The translations under genes were made by a program, and so were the position numbers. A stretch of 64,000 bases of DNA from Micavibrio sp. UBA6147 (GTDB lineage Bacteria; Pseudomonadota; Alphaproteobacteria; Micavibrionales; UBA1664), in the NCBI GenBank assembly GCA_002423185.1, contig DIUX01000002.1, forward strand, positions 567,947-631,946. Direction: 5' to 3'. Shown here one piece after another: positions 8,064 through 16,498 of this stretch (position 1 is the stretch's first letter; every line of letters starts with the position of its first letter). The notes under the pieces are model-generated. The model saw only the letters and a list, made by a program, of their open reading frames with translations. It ran no database searches and was not told the DNA's origin.

Positions 8064-9650
8064 ATGCCCTTCGTCGATGAAATCCGCAAGAATCCGAACC
8101 GCGTCATTGTGTTCGACACGACATTGCGTGACGGCGAACAATCCCCTGGATGTTCAATGACACAGGATGAAAAGCTCCGCATGGCGCGTTTGCTGGACGA
8201 GCTTGGTGTTGATGTCATCGAAGCCGGATTCCCGATAGCCTCAAAAGGCGATTGGGAGGCCGTTCACGAAATTGCGAAAAACGCGAAAAACGCCGTGATT
8301 GCCGGCCTGTCCCGCGCCCTGCCAAAGGATATTGACGCGGCGGCGGAGGCGCTCAAACCCGCCGGTGCGTTCCGCATTCACACCTTTATCTCCACCTCGC
8401 CTTTGCATATGAAATATAAATTGCAGATGGAGCCGGAAAAAGTCCTGCAAAAAATCCATGACAGCGTCGCCTATGCCCGCAATTTGACCGATGACGTCGA
8501 ATGGTCGGCGGAGGACGGAAGCCGCACCGAGGATGACTTCCTGTGCCGCGCCGTTGAAACCGCGATTGCGGCGGGCGCCACCACCATCAATATCCCCGAC
8601 ACGGTCGGATATTCAACGCCCGAGGACATGGCGCGGCAAATCGCCATGCTGGTTGAGCGCGTCCCGAACATCGAAAAAGCGATTCTCTCCGTCCATTGCC
8701 ATAACGACCTTGGCATGGCGGTCGCCAATTCTCTCGCGGGGTTAAAGGCCGGCGCGCGCCAAGCCGAATGCACCATTAACGGAATCGGCGAACGCGCGGG
8801 CAATGCGGCACTCGAAGAAATCATCATGGCGATGCGCACCCGCCACAACGCCTATGGCTTTGAAAACCGCATCGACACAACACGGATTTTCCGCACGTCA
8901 CAGGCTCTGTCCTCCATCACCGGATTTAACGTGCAACCGAACAAGGCGATTGTCGGTGCCAATGCCTTCGCCCATGAAAGCGGCATCCACCAAGACGGCA
9001 TGCTCAAACACGCTGGCACATACGAAATCATGACCCCCGAATCCGTTGGAATCCAAAAAACCAATCTGGTTTTGGGCAAACATTCCGGTCGCCACGCCTT
9101 TAAAAATAAGCTGGAGGAACTCGGCTATATCCTCGGTGACAACGCGATTGAAGACGCCTTCGCACGGTTCAAAGACCTTGCCGACCGCAAAAAAACCGTC
9201 CATGACGAAGACATCATTGCCCTCATCGACGGCGACGCCCTGAACGGCAACGAACGGGTCGCCCTGTGCGATATAGCGGTCAGCAGCGGCAATAAAGGCC
9301 CCAACAAAGCCGCCTTGACCTTGGTCGCAGATGGCACAGAAAAATCCATCGCCGTCGAGGGCAACGGCCCGATTGATGCGACCTTTAAGGCCATTCAATC
9401 GATCTTCCCGCACCCTGATGTGGCCTTAAAACTCTACCAGGTTCACGCCGTCACCGGCGAAATAGACGCGCAGGCCGACGTCACGGTTCAACTCCAAGAC
9501 AACCAAGCCGGACACGAGGGCCGCATCGTCACGGGGCAATCCGCCGACATCGACACCATCGTTGCCTCTTGCAAAGCCTATTTGAACGCGCTCAACAAGC
9601 TCATGGCAATGCGCCAAGTCGACATTGTCGCCCGCAAGGACGGGCCATAA
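8064..9650 (+). CDS. leuA: 2-isopropylmalate synthase
   Basis: A 528-residue enzyme that condenses acetyl-CoA with 2-oxoisovalerate, the first committed step of leucine biosynthesis. The HMG-CoA-lyase-like TIM barrel starts with VIVFDTTLRDGEQSPG (metal-binding Asp about residue 18) and contains the metal-binding HxH in VHCHNDLGMAVANS (about 210) and GERAGNAALEE. A C-terminal regulatory region (from about residue 400, with NKAALTLVADG and VTVQLQDN) is the usual leucine-feedback domain, so the protein is full length for the family. The ATG at 8064 begins the conserved protein; an upstream in-frame ATG at 7986 would add a basic tail. No other leucine genes are adjacent. Confidence 0.95.
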   Translation: MPFVDEIRKNPNRVIVFDTTLRDGEQSPGCSMTQDEKLRMARLLDELGVDVIEAGFPIASKGDWEAVHEIAKNAKNAVIAGLSRALPKDIDAAAEALKPAGAFRIHTFISTSPLHMKYKLQMEPEKVLQKIHDSVAYARNLTDDVEWSAEDGSRTEDDFLCRAVETAIAAGATTINIPDTVGYSTPEDMARQIAMLVERVPNIEKAILSVHCHNDLGMAVANSLAGLKAGARQAECTINGIGERAGNAALEEIIMAMRTRHNAYGFENRIDTTRIFRTSQALSSITGFNVQPNKAIVGANAFAHESGIHQDGMLKHAGTYEIMTPESVGIQKTNLVLGKHSGRHAFKNKLEELGYILGDNAIEDAFARFKDLADRKKTVHDEDIIALIDGDALNGNERVALCDIAVSSGNKGPNKAALTLVADGTEKSIAVEGNGPIDATFKAIQSIFPHPDVALKLYQVHAVTGEIDAQADVTVQLQDNQAGHEGRIVTGQSADIDTIVASCKAYLNALNKLMAMRQVDIVARKDGP

Positions 9651-9715
9651 AAGACGTGAAGCTGTGAAGCTCTAAAGACTAAAAAACTAAAAGACTATAT
9701 GAAAGTCTGGGCGCC

Positions 9716-10087
9716 ATGCCGCTTTTTGAATTGGGGATAATTAAAAGCCTAATCAGCCTCGTGGATACGCGGCGCGGCCTGATCGAACGCGACTCCCTCG
9801 CGTCCAAAATCCTTGTGGTCGGATTTTTCCTGACGGCGATAATCGGCGCCTTTATGCATGGCGGCAGGGCTTTTGCCATCCACCCCTCCAGCATGGGCGT
9901 GTGGGATTATTTTATTTTTATCTTTGTCCAGATGTGGTCGTTCTGGATTATCCAAAAACATGTCAACGGGATTATCGGGTTTATTGTTGCCACGCTGTCT
10001 TCGCTGTTGGTCGGCTATCTCAGCCTTGTTTTATTTCATGGTTTTTTGACCGCGGTCTGGGGTTTGATCCGCAGTTTGCTCTTCTAA
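9716..10087 (+). CDS. Small integral membrane protein, unknown
   Basis: A 123-residue protein with about three hydrophobic segments: residues 32-50 (ASKILVVGFFLTAIIGAFM), 63-80 (DYFIFIFVQMWSFWII) and 84-110 (VNGIIGFIVATLSSLLVGYL). It is likely an inner-membrane protein. I do not recognise a family. It lies 65 bases after leuA and 71 bases before another small membrane protein with similar size and topology, so the two may be functionally linked. The ATG at 9716 gives a start just ahead of the first amphipathic stretch; no strong ribosome-binding site is evident. Confidence 0.65.
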   Translation: MPLFELGIIKSLISLVDTRRGLIERDSLASKILVVGFFLTAIIGAFMHGGRAFAIHPSSMGVWDYFIFIFVQMWSFWIIQKHVNGIIGFIVATLSSLLVGYLSLVLFHGFLTAVWGLIRSLLF

Positions 10088-10158
10088 ACCCTTTGTTTAC
10101 CGCCCGTGGCCTATACTGTGGGATGGATCGGGCAACCGAGAAGGGAAATCGCGCCGCA

Positions 10159-10548
10159 ATGACCATCACCGTGACACAGCTCCTGAGCAACATCTATCAC
10201 GACTTGAACAACAAGTCGGGAAAGCTTCAGGGCAACTGGACACCGACAACGATTTTGGTCAGTGCGTTTGTCGCCTTGTACATGATCTTTTCGGGGGTCG
10301 GCTTGGCGTTGCAAGGCTTTGATGCGCTCTATCTGGGGCGGGAAGATTTACTATCCATTCAGGCCTATCTCATCCTGTGCGGCATTTTCATTCTCGGCAT
10401 CATGTATTTCAGCACCTATCTCAAGGGCTGGCGCGCCTATGCGGCGTCTTTTGTCGTGTGCGGACCCTTATTATATGTTGCGATTTTACTGCTCAACGGG
10501 TTTTCCTTCGGGTTGTTCCAGCTCCTCAATATCTATCTTTTCAAATAG
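10159..10548 (+). CDS. Small integral membrane protein, unknown
   Basis: A 129-residue protein with about four hydrophobic segments: TILVSAFVALYMIFSGVGLA, AYLILCGIFILGIMYFSTYL, AYAASFVVCGPLLYVAILLL and a C-terminal GFSFGLFQLLNIYLF. The family is not recognised. Two starts are plausible, ATG at 10123 and ATG at 10159; the second has an AGAAGGGAAA about 11 bases upstream and is used here. It sits between another small membrane protein and folE on the same strand, with 106 bases before folE. Confidence 0.6.
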   Translation: MTITVTQLLSNIYHDLNNKSGKLQGNWTPTTILVSAFVALYMIFSGVGLALQGFDALYLGREDLLSIQAYLILCGIFILGIMYFSTYLKGWRAYAASFVVCGPLLYVAILLLNGFSFGLFQLLNIYLFK

Positions 10549-10654
10549 CACCGATTCTTACGCTTTTTTTATTTCATAATCTGTCAAAAGCCGACTATAA
10601 AGGACGCTTGCCCCATACATGCCCCATATATGACAGAAAAAGAAATGGAAAAAC

Positions 10655-11284
10655 ATGACACAAGCAACCCGATCCTTTGACGACCTCGTGCCCGCCAATG
10701 GCGAAGCTGTCGTAAAACCGACCCGTGCGGAAGCCCTCAAGGCCGTTGAAACCCTCATCCGCTGGATTGGTGATAATCCGTCCCGTTCCGACCTTGTCGA
10801 AACGCCGGAGCGCGTGATCAAGTCCTTTGACGAATTCTTTTCGGGTTACAACGTTGACCCTGTGGACGAGCTTCACAAAACCTTTGAGGACATCAAAGGC
10901 TATCACGACATGGTGATGCAAACCAATATCCGCTTCGTATCGCATTGCGAGCACCACATGGTGCCGGTCATTGGCAAGGCGCATGTGGCCTATATCCCCG
11001 ATGAAAAAGTCGTGGGGATCAGCAAACTCGCCCGCGTGGTGGAGGTTGTCGCCAAACGCCTGACATCCCAAGAACGCATGGTGCAAGACATCGCCAACGC
11101 CCTTGAACAAGGCGTCATGCCGCGCGGAATCGCGGTCTGTGTGGAGGCCGAACACCAATGCATGACCACACGCGGTGTCAAACAATCGCACACATCGACC
11201 ATCACCTTCGCCTATAAAGGCACATTCGAAACCGACATGACCGAGCGTTTGCGCTTTGAACAAATGGTGTTTCGCGGAAAATAA
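10655..11284 (+). CDS. folE: GTP cyclohydrolase I
   Basis: A 209-residue enzyme that converts GTP to 7,8-dihydroneopterin triphosphate, the first step of folate (and pterin) synthesis. The zinc ligands are visible: Cys98 and His101 in SHCEHHMVPVIGKAH and Cys169 in EHQCMTTRGVKQ. GISKLARVVEVVAKRLTSQE is the conserved core of type IA enzymes. Length is normal for the homodecameric family. The gene ends just before a strong rho-independent terminator. FolE needs zinc and the Cys-His-Cys set is intact, so it should be active. Confidence 0.96.
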   Translation: MTQATRSFDDLVPANGEAVVKPTRAEALKAVETLIRWIGDNPSRSDLVETPERVIKSFDEFFSGYNVDPVDELHKTFEDIKGYHDMVMQTNIRFVSHCEHHMVPVIGKAHVAYIPDEKVVGISKLARVVEVVAKRLTSQERMVQDIANALEQGVMPRGIAVCVEAEHQCMTTRGVKQSHTSTITFAYKGTFETDMTERLRFEQMVFRGK

Positions 11285-11332
11285 GCCGTTTACTGTGGCT
11301 TAGACCACGTTGACCTATTTCCCAAAACGACA

Positions 11333-11357
11333 AACGGCCCCAAGCGGGCCGTTTTTT
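11333..11357 (+). terminator. Rho-independent terminator after folE
   Basis: An 8-bp perfect stem (AACGGCCC / GGGCCGTT) with a CAAGC loop is followed directly by TTTTTT. It lies 49 bases after the folE stop and also separates it from the convergent hypothetical gene. Confidence 0.9.
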
Positions 11358-11384
11358 GTTCAGTAGCCTTCAAGGTAAGGCGGA

Positions 11385-11801
11385 TCAAATAATATAACTC
11401 TTAAACTCATCCATCTGCTTCTTGCGCACATGCACAGGCAGGGTGCTGAATCCGTGATAGGCGAGCGCCATGAACACGTCGCGCCCGCTGCCGATCTCTA
11501 CATTATCCATCAAGCCAATCCCGAGAATCGGTTTTTCGAGTTTTTTATTCTCGCGCAGGCGGATTTCGACTTCCTGGCGTTTTTGCATGTTTTTGGGCGA
11601 TAATTCGCGGTCGGATCGCAAGCCGCCGTCGCTGTTGAGGAATTCAAAACTCAAAATGGAATCGCGCCAGCTTTCCAAAACTTTTTCGACAATCACGCGT
11701 ACCTCGATGTAATCATCGGGGGTTTTGACCGCGACACTATTGTCACAAAACACTGGTTCCGGCGATGTTGGTTGAACTCTGGGCATTTGTTTGAACCACA
11801 T
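11385..11801 (-). CDS. Hypothetical protein, soluble
   Basis: A 138-residue protein with no signal peptide or membrane segment. Its middle is strongly charged (SPKNMQKRQEVEIRLRENKK) and it contains two hydrophobic strands (PILGIGLMDNVEIG, DVFMALAYHGFSTLPVHV). I do not recognise the family. The start codon has no Shine-Dalgarno, and a TATAAG/TATTAT-rich stretch lies only about 20 bases upstream, so the mRNA might be leaderless. It is divergent from the small zinc-finger gene, and CTATAA-TATC-TTATAG (11815-11830) between them forms a small palindrome that could be an operator. Confidence 0.65.
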   Translation of the reverse strand: MWFKQMPRVQPTSPEPVFCDNSVAVKTPDDYIEVRVIVEKVLESWRDSILSFEFLNSDGGLRSDRELSPKNMQKRQEVEIRLRENKKLEKPILGIGLMDNVEIGSGRDVFMALAYHGFSTLPVHVRKKQMDEFKSYII

Positions 11802-11814
11802 AATATTGACACTT

Positions 11815-11830
11815 CTATAATATCTTATAG
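11815..11830. promoter_or_regulatory. Palindrome in divergent intergenic region
   Basis: CTATAATATCTTATAG is a 6-bp inverted repeat with a 4-base centre. It sits 14 bases upstream of the minus-strand hypothetical and about 40 upstream of the plus-strand zinc-finger gene. It could be a shared -10 region or operator; this is inference from symmetry and position. Confidence 0.3.
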
Positions 11831-11869
11831 ACTGGAAATCGTTAGAATTTGGTAAACATCGGACGGGTT

Positions 11870-12130
11870 ATGAACGCTTTTTCCACAGATACAGCCTCTT
11901 GCGAGAATAATCAGGTAAAAATGCCTGAAAAATCCTGTTCCGGCACGTGTTCTGCCTCCGCACTCAACGCCCCCGAAATCATCCATGTCGCGGCGGACAC
12001 AGACTCCGTACGCTGTGACGGCGGCCATGGGGCGCTTGGCCATCCTGCGGTCTATTACCGCTTTGATGAGGGCGTTGACCGCGTCATATGCGGCTATTGC
12101 GACCGCGAATTCATCCGCAGCGCATCATAA
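11870..12130 (+). CDS. CHCC-type zinc-finger protein
   Basis: An 86-residue protein whose C-terminal half has the CHCC zinc-finger pattern: Cys in SVRCDGG, His in LGHPAVYYRFD and the closing CGYC. This domain is shared by the NDUFS6-like accessory subunit of complex I and by small stand-alone alphaproteobacterial proteins. The first 40 residues contain extra cysteines (SCENN, KSCSGTCS) and look disordered. An ATG at 11921 would remove part of this tail. The role is unknown; a link to respiratory complex I is only suggested by domain similarity. Confidence 0.82.
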   Translation: MNAFSTDTASCENNQVKMPEKSCSGTCSASALNAPEIIHVAADTDSVRCDGGHGALGHPAVYYRFDEGVDRVICGYCDREFIRSAS

Positions 12131-12284
12131 CGCCGCGCCACACCGCCCTGCCATACCCCTGCCCGTTCGCCATCCTTACGACAAATCTTGAAAAGCCCCG
12201 CGCAACGCGCTATCATAGAAGACGTGAATGCCTATCGGAGGGTTCACGCATTTTGTCAACTCGCTTAACCGTAAGGAGGAGATT

Positions 12285-12842
12285 ATGACGACACGTCTGT
12301 CCCTATTCGACAGCCCGCTTTTTCTGGGCTTTGACCATTTCGAACGCACGTTCGACCGCCTCAAAAAAACTGCTGGTGAGGGGTATCCCCCCTACAACAT
12401 CGAACAAACCGGTGAAAACAGCCTGCGCATCACGCTTGCCGTTGCCGGATTCACGATGGATGATCTGGACGTTGAGATCGAGCATAACCAGCTCGTCATC
12501 CGCGGTCGCCAAAAAGACGAGGGCGAAGAGCGCATTTTCATTCATCGCGGCATCGCGGCGCGGCAATTCCAGCGCAGTTTTGTCCTTGCGGACGGAATCG
12601 AAGTCGGTGACGCGCATTTAAGCAACGGCTTGCTTCATATCGACATGAAGCGCATCGTGCCCGAGGCGCAAGTGCGTAAAATCGCCATTCATCAAGCCGA
12701 CAACCCGCAACCCCTTAAAAACGGCGCCCGCGCCGAAGCCGCAGCACAACAACCAAAAGCGCTGGAAAACAAATCGGTCATAGATGTCGATGCCAAAATC
12801 GGCAAAAAACCGGCAAAGCCATCACCAAATACAGAGTCATAA
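12285..12842 (+). CDS. Small heat-shock protein, Hsp20/IbpA family
   Basis: A 185-residue ATP-independent holdase chaperone. The alpha-crystallin domain runs from about residue 35 to 135, with YPPYNIEQTGENSLRITLAV, GFTMDDLDVEIEHNQLVIRG and ADGIEVGDAHLSNGLLHIDM. The N terminus (TTRLSLFDSPLFLGFDHFER) matches alphaproteobacterial IbpA-like proteins. A C-terminal tail of about 45 Ala/Lys-rich residues replaces a short IXI tail. The start has an ideal TAAGGAGGA ribosome-binding site (12272-12280), indicating high expression. It is followed 14 bases later by the DUF1150 gene that usually accompanies it in this class. Confidence 0.94.
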   Translation: MTTRLSLFDSPLFLGFDHFERTFDRLKKTAGEGYPPYNIEQTGENSLRITLAVAGFTMDDLDVEIEHNQLVIRGRQKDEGEERIFIHRGIAARQFQRSFVLADGIEVGDAHLSNGLLHIDMKRIVPEAQVRKIAIHQADNPQPLKNGARAEAAAQQPKALENKSVIDVDAKIGKKPAKPSPNTES

Positions 12843-12856
12843 GAAGGGTACTACTC

Positions 12857-13090
12857 ATGAATGAAAATCATAAGCCTTTGGACGAGGTCGGGAAACCGCC
12901 TTTTTCCGCGCATGATTTCCGCAGCTTCGGGCTCAGCAAAATCGCCTATATTCGTGCCGTGACGCAAGGCAACGATACGGCCTATACCATTCATGCGGCC
13001 GACGGCAAGACGCTGGCAACCGAAGAATCCTATATGCGAGCGCAGGCGATCATCTTGCAAAACGACCTCATCCCCGTCGCCCTGCATTAA
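12857..13090 (+). CDS. DUF1150 family protein
   Basis: A 77-residue protein of the alphaproteobacterial DUF1150 family. The core reads HDFRSFGLSKIAYIRAVT, a TAYTIHAADG middle and a C-terminal RAQAIILQNDLIPVALH. Family members are almost always encoded next to an Hsp20 gene, as here (14 bases downstream, with AAGAAGG before the start). The function is not established; an accessory role in heat-shock response is inferred from context. Confidence 0.9.
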   Translation: MNENHKPLDEVGKPPFSAHDFRSFGLSKIAYIRAVTQGNDTAYTIHAADGKTLATEESYMRAQAIILQNDLIPVALH

Positions 13091-13105
13091 AATCACAGCC
13101 AATAA

Positions 13106-13137
13106 AAACACCCCAGCCAAAACGGCAAGGGGTGTTT
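13106..13137. terminator. Terminator hairpin after hsp20-DUF1150
   Basis: AAACACCCC pairs with GGGGTGTTT around a 14-base loop. The T tail is short on the plus strand (TTTC) but longer on the minus strand (TTTTTATT), so the hairpin may stop both convergent transcripts. Confidence 0.7.
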
Positions 13138-13175
13138 CTGTATGTCTTGCCGGCCTTTAACTTATCCCTAAAGAA

Positions 13176-13208
13176 AAACCGCGTGCAGGGGCGTCCCCCT
13201 GCAAAAAA
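13176..13208. repeat. Dispersed 33-bp palindromic repeat, copy A
   Basis: A 33-bp segment containing the hairpin GCAGGGG-CG-TCCCCCTGC flanked by AAACCGCGT and a run of A. An identical copy lies at 29761-29793. It is in an intergenic region and has no T tract directly after the stem in either orientation, so it is not a standard terminator. A REP-like element is the simplest reading. Confidence 0.75.
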
Positions 13209-13323
13209 AAAACGAGCATCCCAAAAACAATCAGCCCACATACAAAACAAAACCCCACCGCCGCCGAATTGTCACCGGCGGCTGTGTAAGCTCTGTATTT
13301 GCGATAGGTCGCTGCGTTTGGTA

Positions 13324-13794
13324 TTAAGCGGCTTTGGCGTTAGCGGCGTTCATTTCGCTGTCCATCAACACGGCGCGAACGGCGTCTTCGCTTGTGCTCC
13401 CGCGCAGGCGTTCACAAAACGCCTTGTCGCGTGCCATTCTTGACACGCTGGCGAGGCGTTTGAGGTGGAGCGGTCCATCGTCTTCCGGCGACAAAACCAC
13501 AAACACCAAATCCACCGGCACGCGGTCAACGGCCTCGAAGTCCACGGCGCGGTTAAGCCGCGCCACAGCAATCACAGGATGGGTCAAAAAGGGGAGCTTC
13601 CCGTGCGGGATCGCCACACCATCCCCAATTCCGGAGCGATCCTGTTTTTCAAGGATACACAACGCATCGTATAATTTGCTGGGTTCGATTCCAGTGCGCG
13701 CACCGACATTGAACGCGATATGTCTGAACGCTTCTTTGGGTGAATTCACGGTCAAGCCGGAAATCACATGCAATCTCTGCATCGTTTCGCACAT
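13324..13794 (-). CDS. ptsN: Nitrogen PTS enzyme IIA
   Basis: A 156-residue EIIA-Ntr protein, the phosphoryl acceptor of the regulatory nitrogen phosphotransferase system. The phosphorylated histidine is in DGVAIPHGKLP (about His64), followed by VDLVFVVLSPEDDGPLHLKRLA. It acts by protein contacts rather than sugar transport, commonly linking nitrogen and potassium status. The start at ATG 13794 (AAGG six bases upstream) is preferred; a longer frame to 13884 would translate the terminator hairpin upstream. It is the last gene of the lptC-lptA-lptB-rpoN-hpf-ptsN order and is separated from hpf by that terminator. Confidence 0.92.
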   Translation of the reverse strand: MCETMQRLHVISGLTVNSPKEAFRHIAFNVGARTGIEPSKLYDALCILEKQDRSGIGDGVAIPHGKLPFLTHPVIAVARLNRAVDFEAVDRVPVDLVFVVLSPEDDGPLHLKRLASVSRMARDKAFCERLRGSTSEDAVRAVLMDSEMNAANAKAA

Positions 13795-13846
13795 CCTTTG
13801 CCTTAAAAGGCCTTCCCTACTGATGATGGGGCGATCATAAACGCAA

Positions 13847-13885
13847 CAAAAAAAAATGCAAGCCCAAAAAACAGGGGCTCGCATT
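13847..13885 (-). terminator. Rho-independent terminator between hpf and ptsN
   Basis: On the minus strand, AATGCGAGCCC pairs with GGGCTTGCATT (one mismatch) and is followed by a run of nine T. It would end the rpoN-hpf transcript before ptsN, implying a separate promoter or read-through for ptsN. Confidence 0.8.
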
Positions 13886-14018
13886 AAAAACTTGTTATTT
13901 TATAAAACTAAACCGCTTCTAGCTTTATTTTTAACCTTTCCCGTTATGGCGCATCTCTATGTAAATACGCACGAAAAAGGCTCATAAAGCATCGACAAAA
14001 AGCGTCTGAGGTTTGCCC

Positions 14019-14642
14019 TTAACCAGCGGCTTTTTTCAACGGCTGGGCGGCTTGCGCGATCTGCGGGTCGACCCATCCGATATTCCCGTCAGGGCGGCGA
14101 TACACCATGTTCAACCCGCCATGCTTGACGTTGTGGAACAACAGTGCCGATTGATCGGCCAAGTCCATCCGCATCACCGCTTCGGACACGCTCATGGTTT
14201 GGATGCTGGTGGTCATTTCGGCGATAATCGCCGGCTCGTCACCGACATAATCTTCTTTTTCTTCAACTTCTTCGGCCTTCGTTTCCGACAGGACATAGCT
14301 GCGCGCCTTCAGCAATTCATTCTCCGGCGTGTCTTCCAAGCGGTCATGGTGGTCGCGCAGGCGGCGTTTATAACGGCGAAGCTGTTTCGCGATTTTTTCA
14401 CAAGCGGCGTCAAAGGCGGCATAAACCTCATGTTCCTTGGCCGCGGCCTGAACAAAAATTTCCTTACCGACACGCAGTGTAATATTCGCTTTGAACAAAC
14501 TGCCTGTTTCTTTCGAGAAAATAACATGAGTCTCAATCGCTCTGTTAAAATACTTTTCGTTGACGGCCTCAAGCTTTTCCGCGACATGGCTGCGCAGGGA
14601 ATCGCCCAGATCAATATGTTGTCCTTGAACTGTGAGTTGCAT
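14019..14642 (-). CDS. hpf: Ribosome hibernation promoting factor, long form
   Basis: A 207-residue protein that binds the 30S subunit in stationary phase and dimerises ribosomes into inactive 100S particles. Residues 1-100 are the S30AE/YfiA domain (MQLTVQGQHIDLGDSLRSHV, DAACEKIAKQLRRYKRRLRD). After a linker, the C-terminal dimerisation domain (about 150-200) contains VSEAVMRMDLADQSALLFHN and VYRRPDGNIGWVDP. Length fits the long-form family. It lies downstream of rpoN after 258 noncoding bases, a conserved alphaproteobacterial arrangement. Confidence 0.95.
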   Translation of the reverse strand: MQLTVQGQHIDLGDSLRSHVAEKLEAVNEKYFNRAIETHVIFSKETGSLFKANITLRVGKEIFVQAAAKEHEVYAAFDAACEKIAKQLRRYKRRLRDHHDRLEDTPENELLKARSYVLSETKAEEVEEKEDYVGDEPAIIAEMTTSIQTMSVSEAVMRMDLADQSALLFHNVKHGGLNMVYRRPDGNIGWVDPQIAQAAQPLKKAAG

Positions 14643-14900
14643 GATTGCCTCTTCTTTGTTGGTGGGTGTCTGATTTGTCTATTCGTCATAGACATTGAAA
14701 AACGGCAAGAACCGTATGGGACAATGGTCTATCGTTACCATGATACGCCCCGTTTTCTTACCAAGATATTAAAAAATCTGCCGATCGGGCAAATAATCGA
14801 AAAAACCGCCCTGCGTTCATCTCACCACGCAATCCGACACCAAAACCAACCCCCGAGATTACATAAAAGTTCCGAGAAAAATCGGGATGGACAGGCGTTT

Positions 14901-16433
14901 TTATGACCCTTCGGACAGGCGCTTATTACGCTTTTGGCGGCGGCGCATGACGGAGGACGGAATATTCAACGCCTCGCGGTATTTCGCAACCGTCCGCCGC
15001 GCAATATCAATGCCTTCCTTGCCCAAAAGATCCGCCAGAGTGTCGTCCGACAAAACGGCATCGGTTGTTTCGGCGTCTATCAACGACTTGATCCGCGCCT
15101 TGACGGCCTCCGCCGCGTGTTCACCGCCGGCGCCGGATACGCCGCTGTCAAAGAAATATTTCAATTCGAACAAACCGCGTGGCGTGCCGATATATTTATT
15201 CATCGTCACGCGGCTCACCGTGCTTTCATGCACCCCGACCGTTTCGGCAACATCGCGTAGGGTGAGGGGCTTTAAAAATTCCACCCCGTATAAAAAGAAC
15301 CCGTCCTGTTGCTCAACAATTTCGGTTGCGACCTTCAAAATCGTCTGCGCCCGTTGGTCCAGCGCCCGCACCAGCCAGCTCGCGGAGGTTAATTGATCGC
15401 TGAGGTATTTTTTATCGGTTTTGTTGTTCGCATCGCGGCTGATAATCGCGTGGTATTCATGGTTCACCAGCACGCGCGGCAAAGTATCCTGATTAAGCGC
15501 CACTTTCCACCCGCCGCCGACATGGCGCGGCAAGGGCTGCATCAACACATCGGGAATCGCCGTTTGCACAATCACGCTATCAAACACTTTTGCGGGGCGT
15601 GGATTAAGGCTCCGAATATCCGCCACCATATCGGCGATGTCGTCTTCATCCACTTTGCACAGCTTGGACAAGCCGCGAATATCGCCTTCCGCCAGTTTCT
15701 CGAGATTCTTGAGCAAAATCTCGATCGCCGGATCAAAGCGGTTGATTTCCTTGAGCTGGAGCGCCAGACAATCGCCAAGGTCATGGGCGAAAATCCCCGT
15801 CGGGTCAAATTGGCGCATAAGGGTCAACAGCGCCTCAACCCGTTCGGTCGGGCATCCGATTTGCGCCGCGACTTCCTGCGGCGTGTGCCGCAAATATCCC
15901 GACGGATCAAGATAATCAATCATCATCGACCCGATCAATCGGTCGCGTTGGTCGTCTGTGGCAAGGTGTAATTGTTCGACCAAATGGTCGCGGAGGGATT
16001 TTTCCTCACTGATGCGGTTTTCAAAGCTGTTCTCAGGGTCGTCAAACCCGCTATTGCCGCCCGCACCGACGCCTGAAAACGCGCCGGCCTCGCCATATTC
16101 ATAGCCGCCGGCGGAGGCCTCCCCGCCCGTTGCACCGCGTTCACCGCTGTCGCCGTCCCATGCGCTGCTGAAGGCGTCATCCATCGTGTCGTCACGATTG
16201 TCCTGCACAAGGGGTTTATCATCCGGCGTGGCTGGCTCCGCCGATGCGATCGGCGCATCATCCGGATGCTGCGTTTCGTCTTTTTCAAGGAACGGGTTTT
16301 GCGACAATTCGCGGTCGAGATATTCCGACAATTCCAAATTCGACAATTGCAAAAGCGAGATCGCCTCGCGCAATTGCGGGGTCATGATAAGGTTTTGCGA
16401 CTGTCTGAGTTCTAGCTTCTGGGATACGCTCAT
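14901..16433 (-). CDS. rpoN: RNA polymerase sigma-54 factor
   Basis: A 510-residue sigma-54, which directs RNA polymerase to -24/-12 promoters opened by AAA+ activators. Region I is the Q/L-rich N terminus (KLELRQSQNLIMTPQLREAI); region II is acidic and Gly-rich (about 60-140, GDSGERGATGGEASAGG). The core-binding domain and HTH follow, and the C-terminal RpoN box ARRTVAKYR is present. The ATG at 16433 matches the usual SQKLELRQSQ start; two in-frame ATGs upstream (16442, 16457) are less typical. It lies 65 bases downstream of lptB. Confidence 0.95.
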   Translation of the reverse strand: MSVSQKLELRQSQNLIMTPQLREAISLLQLSNLELSEYLDRELSQNPFLEKDETQHPDDAPIASAEPATPDDKPLVQDNRDDTMDDAFSSAWDGDSGERGATGGEASAGGYEYGEAGAFSGVGAGGNSGFDDPENSFENRISEEKSLRDHLVEQLHLATDDQRDRLIGSMMIDYLDPSGYLRHTPQEVAAQIGCPTERVEALLTLMRQFDPTGIFAHDLGDCLALQLKEINRFDPAIEILLKNLEKLAEGDIRGLSKLCKVDEDDIADMVADIRSLNPRPAKVFDSVIVQTAIPDVLMQPLPRHVGGGWKVALNQDTLPRVLVNHEYHAIISRDANNKTDKKYLSDQLTSASWLVRALDQRAQTILKVATEIVEQQDGFFLYGVEFLKPLTLRDVAETVGVHESTVSRVTMNKYIGTPRGLFELKYFFDSGVSGAGGEHAAEAVKARIKSLIDAETTDAVLSDDTLADLLGKEGIDIARRTVAKYREALNIPSSVMRRRQKRNKRLSEGS

Positions 16434-16498
16434 ACCAACCATTATAGCATGATTCATGTGACGCAGGAATCGCGATATATTTTAATCCGTGATATTTT

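Noticed and set aside
13795..13884. N-terminal extension of ptsN to 13884
   Set aside because: It would translate through the terminator hairpin, giving a Cys/Phe-rich segment not found in EIIA-Ntr proteins.
14700..14900. Possible sigma-54 promoter (TGGTGTCGGATTGC) upstream of hpf
   Set aside because: The distance between GG and GC is one base short of the required spacing, and the TGGCAC part matches poorly.
14013..14906. Plus-strand open frame of 297 codons opposite hpf
   Set aside because: Antisense to hpf and its upstream region, with no ribosome-binding site or recognisable motif.
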